Below the pieces are notes generated by a model. It had not been told where the DNA came from. It did no database searches and saw only the letters and a program-made list of their open reading frames with translations. Below, piece by piece: positions 61,401 to 64,000 of a stretch of 64,000 nucleotides of DNA. Each line of letters opens with the position of its first letter. Position 1 is the first letter of the stretch. Location: NCBI RefSeq assembly GCF_901709675.1, contig NC_051104.1, forward strand, positions 2,171,001-2,235,000, in the 5' to 3' direction. The translations under genes were made by a program, and so were the position numbers. The stretch is from Syngnathus acus (Eukaryota; Chordata; Actinopteri; Syngnathiformes; Syngnathidae).

Positions 61401-62946
61401 CAAAAAAATAACTCTTTTTGCACTGATTCCTAAAATGTGCTCTCAGGGGGAGGCACTGGAGACGGTCACCACGGCAGCCGTGTGTCTGTTCAGCACGCAG
61501 GCGCAGCTGGCTGATCAGGTTCCTCCGCTAGGTCACTTGCCTCGCATCTTAGCCGCGCTCAACCACAAGAACAACGCCATCCCCAAGAGCTCCATCCGCC
61601 TCATCCACGTGCTCTCGGATAACGAGGTACGTAAGCGGGAAAACTGCAGCTTCGCCACCGTCTTCACGTGAAGACTGTACGGGCGACCTCATTGTTTGTG
61701 TTTTTGTAGCTCTGCGTACGCTCCATGTCCGCCCTGGAGGCCATCGGTCCGCTGATGACCGGAATGAAGGCCCGCGCAGACATGGCCGGGCTGGCCTGCG
61801 AGGCGCTGAACCGCATGTTCCAGAAAGAGCAGACGGAACTGGTGGCTCAGGTAACCATGCTCGGCCGCACTGCACCAGGTGTCCCACATGAGACGTTGAC
61901 GCCATTCCCACCGCTCAGGCTCTCCGAGTGGACCTGGTTCCGTACCTCCTGAAGCTCCTGGAAGGTATCGGCCTGGAGACCGTGGATAACCCGTCGGCCA
62001 CCAAGGCCCAAATCGTGAAGGCGCTCAAATCCATGACGCGCAGTCTGCAATACGGAGAACAGGTCTGAGGCTCAGGCGTCACTATTGCTGACACGTACAA
62101 TGCATTAAGATGTGGGACATGCTCAAGTGTCTCCTTGCTTCCCAGGTGAATGAGATCTTGGCCAAGTCCTCCGTGTGGAGTGCCTTCAAGGACCAGAAGC
62201 ACGATCTCTTCATTAATGAGTCTCAGACTGCAGGCTACCTGACAGGTAGAGTATTATCTAGTCATTCATTCTGCTTGACAACTGGCTCAAAAGGTAGGTG
62301 GTGCTTGCTTACCGCTTTCCTGGAAACAAGCGCCTTGCTGTTGAAGCCAAAGCTTCCTTTCTCCAAATCCCTGAATTTCCTGCCTCTGCCTTTTCCCGTC
62401 CTCTCTTCTCTGTCCCCCTCCACGTTTCCTCCTCAGGGGTGTCCACTCCCTCTCTCCTGGCGGCCAGCAGCCCACTGCGAGGGGGGCTCTAGACTCCCCA
62501 GCTGGGCCCTCAGAGCCCTCCTCTCTGTTGCACTAATGCAGGTAGACTCGTGGCTCCTCATGGCCTGCCCTTTGACTCGTCACCATTCCATTCCCTTCTT
62601 GCCACCTTCTTGCCAAGCCCACTTTAACCACACTTAACATGGATATTGCAGAGCGACAGCGGGGCTCGTCTCATGTCTAGCCTCTGAGGTTCAACAATGA
62701 GCTGGTTTTTCCTGATGATGGCGGTTAGCTTGATCAGCTTTGACTATTGCGATGGTCGCTAGTCTTAAAATGGCCACTGTATCATCCCATAACCATGCGG
62801 TCCAAAGAGCAAATTTAGATGGTAGTTGATGATGTGTTATTCCGACTCCCACAGGGCCAGGAGTAGCCGGTTACCTCACGGCAGCAGGCAGCGGCACCAC
62901 CGTACTGCCCAGCAGCCCTCCCCCGGAAGACAGCGATCAAGGCTGA
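49450..62946 (+). CDS. dnajc13: DNAJC13 / RME-8 endosomal J-domain protein
   Basis: DNAJC13 is a large early-endosome HSC70 co-chaperone that works with SNX1 and the WASH complex in cargo sorting. I read 54 coding exons; every phase joins and the product is 2,253 residues (human about 2,243). The start is ATG at 49450 ([20 protein letters not shown]). The N-terminal PH-like region follows. A GYF_2-like region ([20 protein letters not shown]) lies near residue 975. The J domain is about residues 1295-1370 with the catalytic HPD at 1331-1333 ([14 protein letters not shown]). Four IWN-type repeats occur ([49 protein letters not shown]). The C-terminus, [15 protein letters not shown]...DSDQG, is shorter than the human tail. 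ATGs upstream of 49450 lie in an intron. Alternative exons are listed separately. Identity is secure. Confidence 0.97.
54190..54204 (+). other. dnajc13: Candidate 15-nt dnajc13 microexon
   Basis: Within the 400-bp intron 54034-54433, a TTGTAGCAG acceptor and a GTGAGT donor enclose 15 nt encoding DRNNL. It is in phase 0, matching the surrounding exon ends, so inclusion would insert five residues between IAQKE and NANQKP. A CTGCTGTC lies about 20 nt upstream of the acceptor; UGC motifs there are typical of SRRM4-dependent neuronal microexons. No transcript evidence is available. Confidence 0.4.
59012..59287 (+). other. dnajc13: Candidate 92-codon cassette exon of dnajc13
   Basis: The intron between exons ending 58845 and starting 59444 contains a stop-free 276-nt segment. 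It is bounded by an acceptor with a pyrimidine-rich tract (TCTTTATCCTGGCCACGCAG) and a donor GAGCAG|GTTGGT. Its length is a multiple of three and it fits the phase 0 of both neighbours. It encodes a charged sequence (for example [20 protein letters not shown]) and would raise the protein to 2,345 residues. Human DNAJC13 has nothing comparable here as I recall. Confidence 0.4.
62437..62492 (+). other. dnajc13: Candidate alternative last exon of dnajc13
   Basis: A strong acceptor (CCACGTTTCCTCCTCAG) precedes GGGTGTCCACTCCC.... In the phase left by the exon ending 62245 this reads [18 protein letters not shown] then TAG. It would replace the conserved tail [14 protein letters not shown] encoded at 62855-62946. 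No clear polyadenylation signal was found between this stop and 62855. Confidence 0.3.
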
Positions 62947-63714
62947 CGGAGGCGGACGCACACTCGCAATAGCCACAGTCAGGCTCAGGCACCCGAGCCG
63001 CCCTGTTTGGCTCCCCCCCCTCACCCGAGACGCACGAGGGGAGCGCAGATGGGGAGGAAGATGTCGCTGACTCCTCCCCATATCGCCATCTGCCCTCTCT
63101 GACCGTCACCGCGTAAATTGTTTGAAATTGTCTTAACAGGTGGGCCACGTTTTGTTTTCGTGATAACACCTTTCTTCCGATGAAAAGCAGAAGAGTTTAC
63201 TTTTTGTATGAAGATATTTTTTACAGTAGATTTTCTTCTGTTTTTCCCATGGGAAAAACATTGGAAGACTGTCATTAGTTAATTTTGTCTCTTCTCCTTT
63301 CTGTCATCTTGCAATTTCCCAATTGGCTCCACTGGCCCCCTCCAAATTGTCAGCCTCAATCTCGGAGTTTTAGTCTCGGGAATTGCAAATGAGATTTGTC
63401 CTCCTTTTTCTGTAGATTCTGCCGTTTTGACCTCTATTCCTACTTCATTCCATTGTTGCCCCCTCAATTTTATAAAATAATTTCCCGTTCCCCAGAATGA
63501 GAAACAAGCACTAGAATATTTATAAGTGAATAACAACGTCAACTTGAAATGAGGTTCTGATATGACGACAGGATGAATTATGTTTGAGTCTGTGTGAAAG
63601 ACTAGTGCAGTTTGTGACAAGTTCAATGTAATATTACGTATATAAACTTTCTATATTGAATGTACATTAAAACAATGAATCAGTCGCACTTGTACATAAA
63701 ATTTTAAGAATAAA
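62947..63714 (+). other. dnajc13 3' UTR with polyadenylation signals
   Basis: After the TGA at 62944-62946 no coding sequence continues. ATTAAA (63666-63671) and AATAAA (63709-63714) give a 3' UTR of about 770 bp. Confidence 0.6.
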
Positions 63715-64000
63715 AGGGAACCCACAGTGTCATTCATTTGTCTTGTTTCAATATATTCGACAGTTATTTAAAAATGTGTTTTATGGAATCACTTTTATTA
63801 TAGAAGGGGTTTTGTTTGTAGTTATAAGAAGAAGAAAATATTCGGACTTTGCTACAGCGTTGGCGTAAATCCGTGATGAACTACGTCGATTTAAACCGAG
63901 AACGTACGACCACATTTTTGGTCCCACTACTTTCGCAAGTCTCGTGCTTCACTCTGTTTAATTCAATTGCAACTTCACCAAAAAACTAAGCAAGTTAGCC
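63715..64000. other. Downstream flank of dnajc13
   Basis: About 290 bp to the window edge, AT-rich. I see no exon, repeat or regulatory pattern that I can support. Confidence 0.3.

Larger units (their letters stand above)
49450..62946 (+). other. dnajc13: Exon map of dnajc13
   Basis: Coding exons placed by splice sites and phase: 49450-49517, 50549-50624, 50715-50864, 50938-50979, 51055-51255, 51366-51572, 51653-51748, 51829-51920, 52016-52182, 52269-52348, 52414-52583, 52680-52779, 52853-52960, 53031-53186, 53267-53323, 53391-53512, 53581-53656, 53730-53825, 53893-54033, 54434-54516, 54591-54744, 54810-54913, 54987-55146, 55219-55281, 55347-55448, 55515-55619, 55696-55898, 55974-56058, 56142-56296, 56379-56424, 56540-56694, 56760-56961, 57033-57148, 57245-57323, 57412-57547, 57626-57810, 57883-57957, 58020-58139, 58265-58660, 58732-58845, 59444-59560, 59644-59821, 59885-59976, 60054-60153, 60222-60296, 60393-60505, 60585-60754, 60844-60886, 61200-61373, 61447-61626, 61710-61850, 61919-62062, 62146-62245, 62855-62946. 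Most introns are 65-110 bp; the longer ones hold the candidate alternative exons. Confidence 0.88.

Overview
The window is nuclear DNA of a ray-finned fish, most likely a compact percomorph-type genome. Genes have many short exons with GT-AG introns, often only 70-100 bp long. sox17 is followed by sox32, a teleost gene. Short DNA-transposon remnants, tRNA-derived SINE heads and simple repeats lie between genes. There are no bacterial, viral or CRISPR features. Protein identities come from reading the translations against remembered family sequences. Exon borders were placed by hand from splice sites and reading phase.

Layout: (1) 2-7586 (+), the 3' part of an esco1-type cohesin acetyltransferase gene with a giant acidic exon; its 5' end lies outside the window. 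(2) 10348-16529 (-), rp1, with two doublecortin domains and one very large last exon. (3) 16.5-23.4 kb, intergenic, with two terminal-inverted-repeat elements. (4) 23577-25697 (-), sox17. (5) 33487-34710 (-), sox32. (6) 38983-40439 (-), mrpl15, head to head with (7) 41129-42630 (+), lypla1. (8) 43909-45417 (-), rgs20 with its cysteine string. (9) 49450-62946 (+), dnajc13 (RME-8), read through 54 coding exons.

The block rp1-sox17-(sox32)-mrpl15-lypla1-rgs20 keeps the order and relative orientation I recall for human 8q11.2 (RP1-SOX17-MRPL15-LYPLA1-TCEA1-RGS20). TCEA1 is missing, and sox32 is added as a tandem SoxF duplicate. esco1 and dnajc13 flank the block and sit elsewhere in human. The genes do not form a pathway. 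Their link is ancient synteny, plus the sox17/sox32 pair, known in fish for endoderm specification, and a probable shared promoter between mrpl15 and lypla1.

The most unusual observations are in dnajc13: a 276-nt stop-free, phase-0 candidate cassette exon, a 15-nt candidate microexon and a candidate alternative last exon. Others are the roughly 1,946-codon repeat-bearing exon joined to the esco1 catalytic core, an rp1 protein that stops where human RP1 goes on for more than 200 residues, and two nearly identical tRNA-like SINE heads 4 kb apart.
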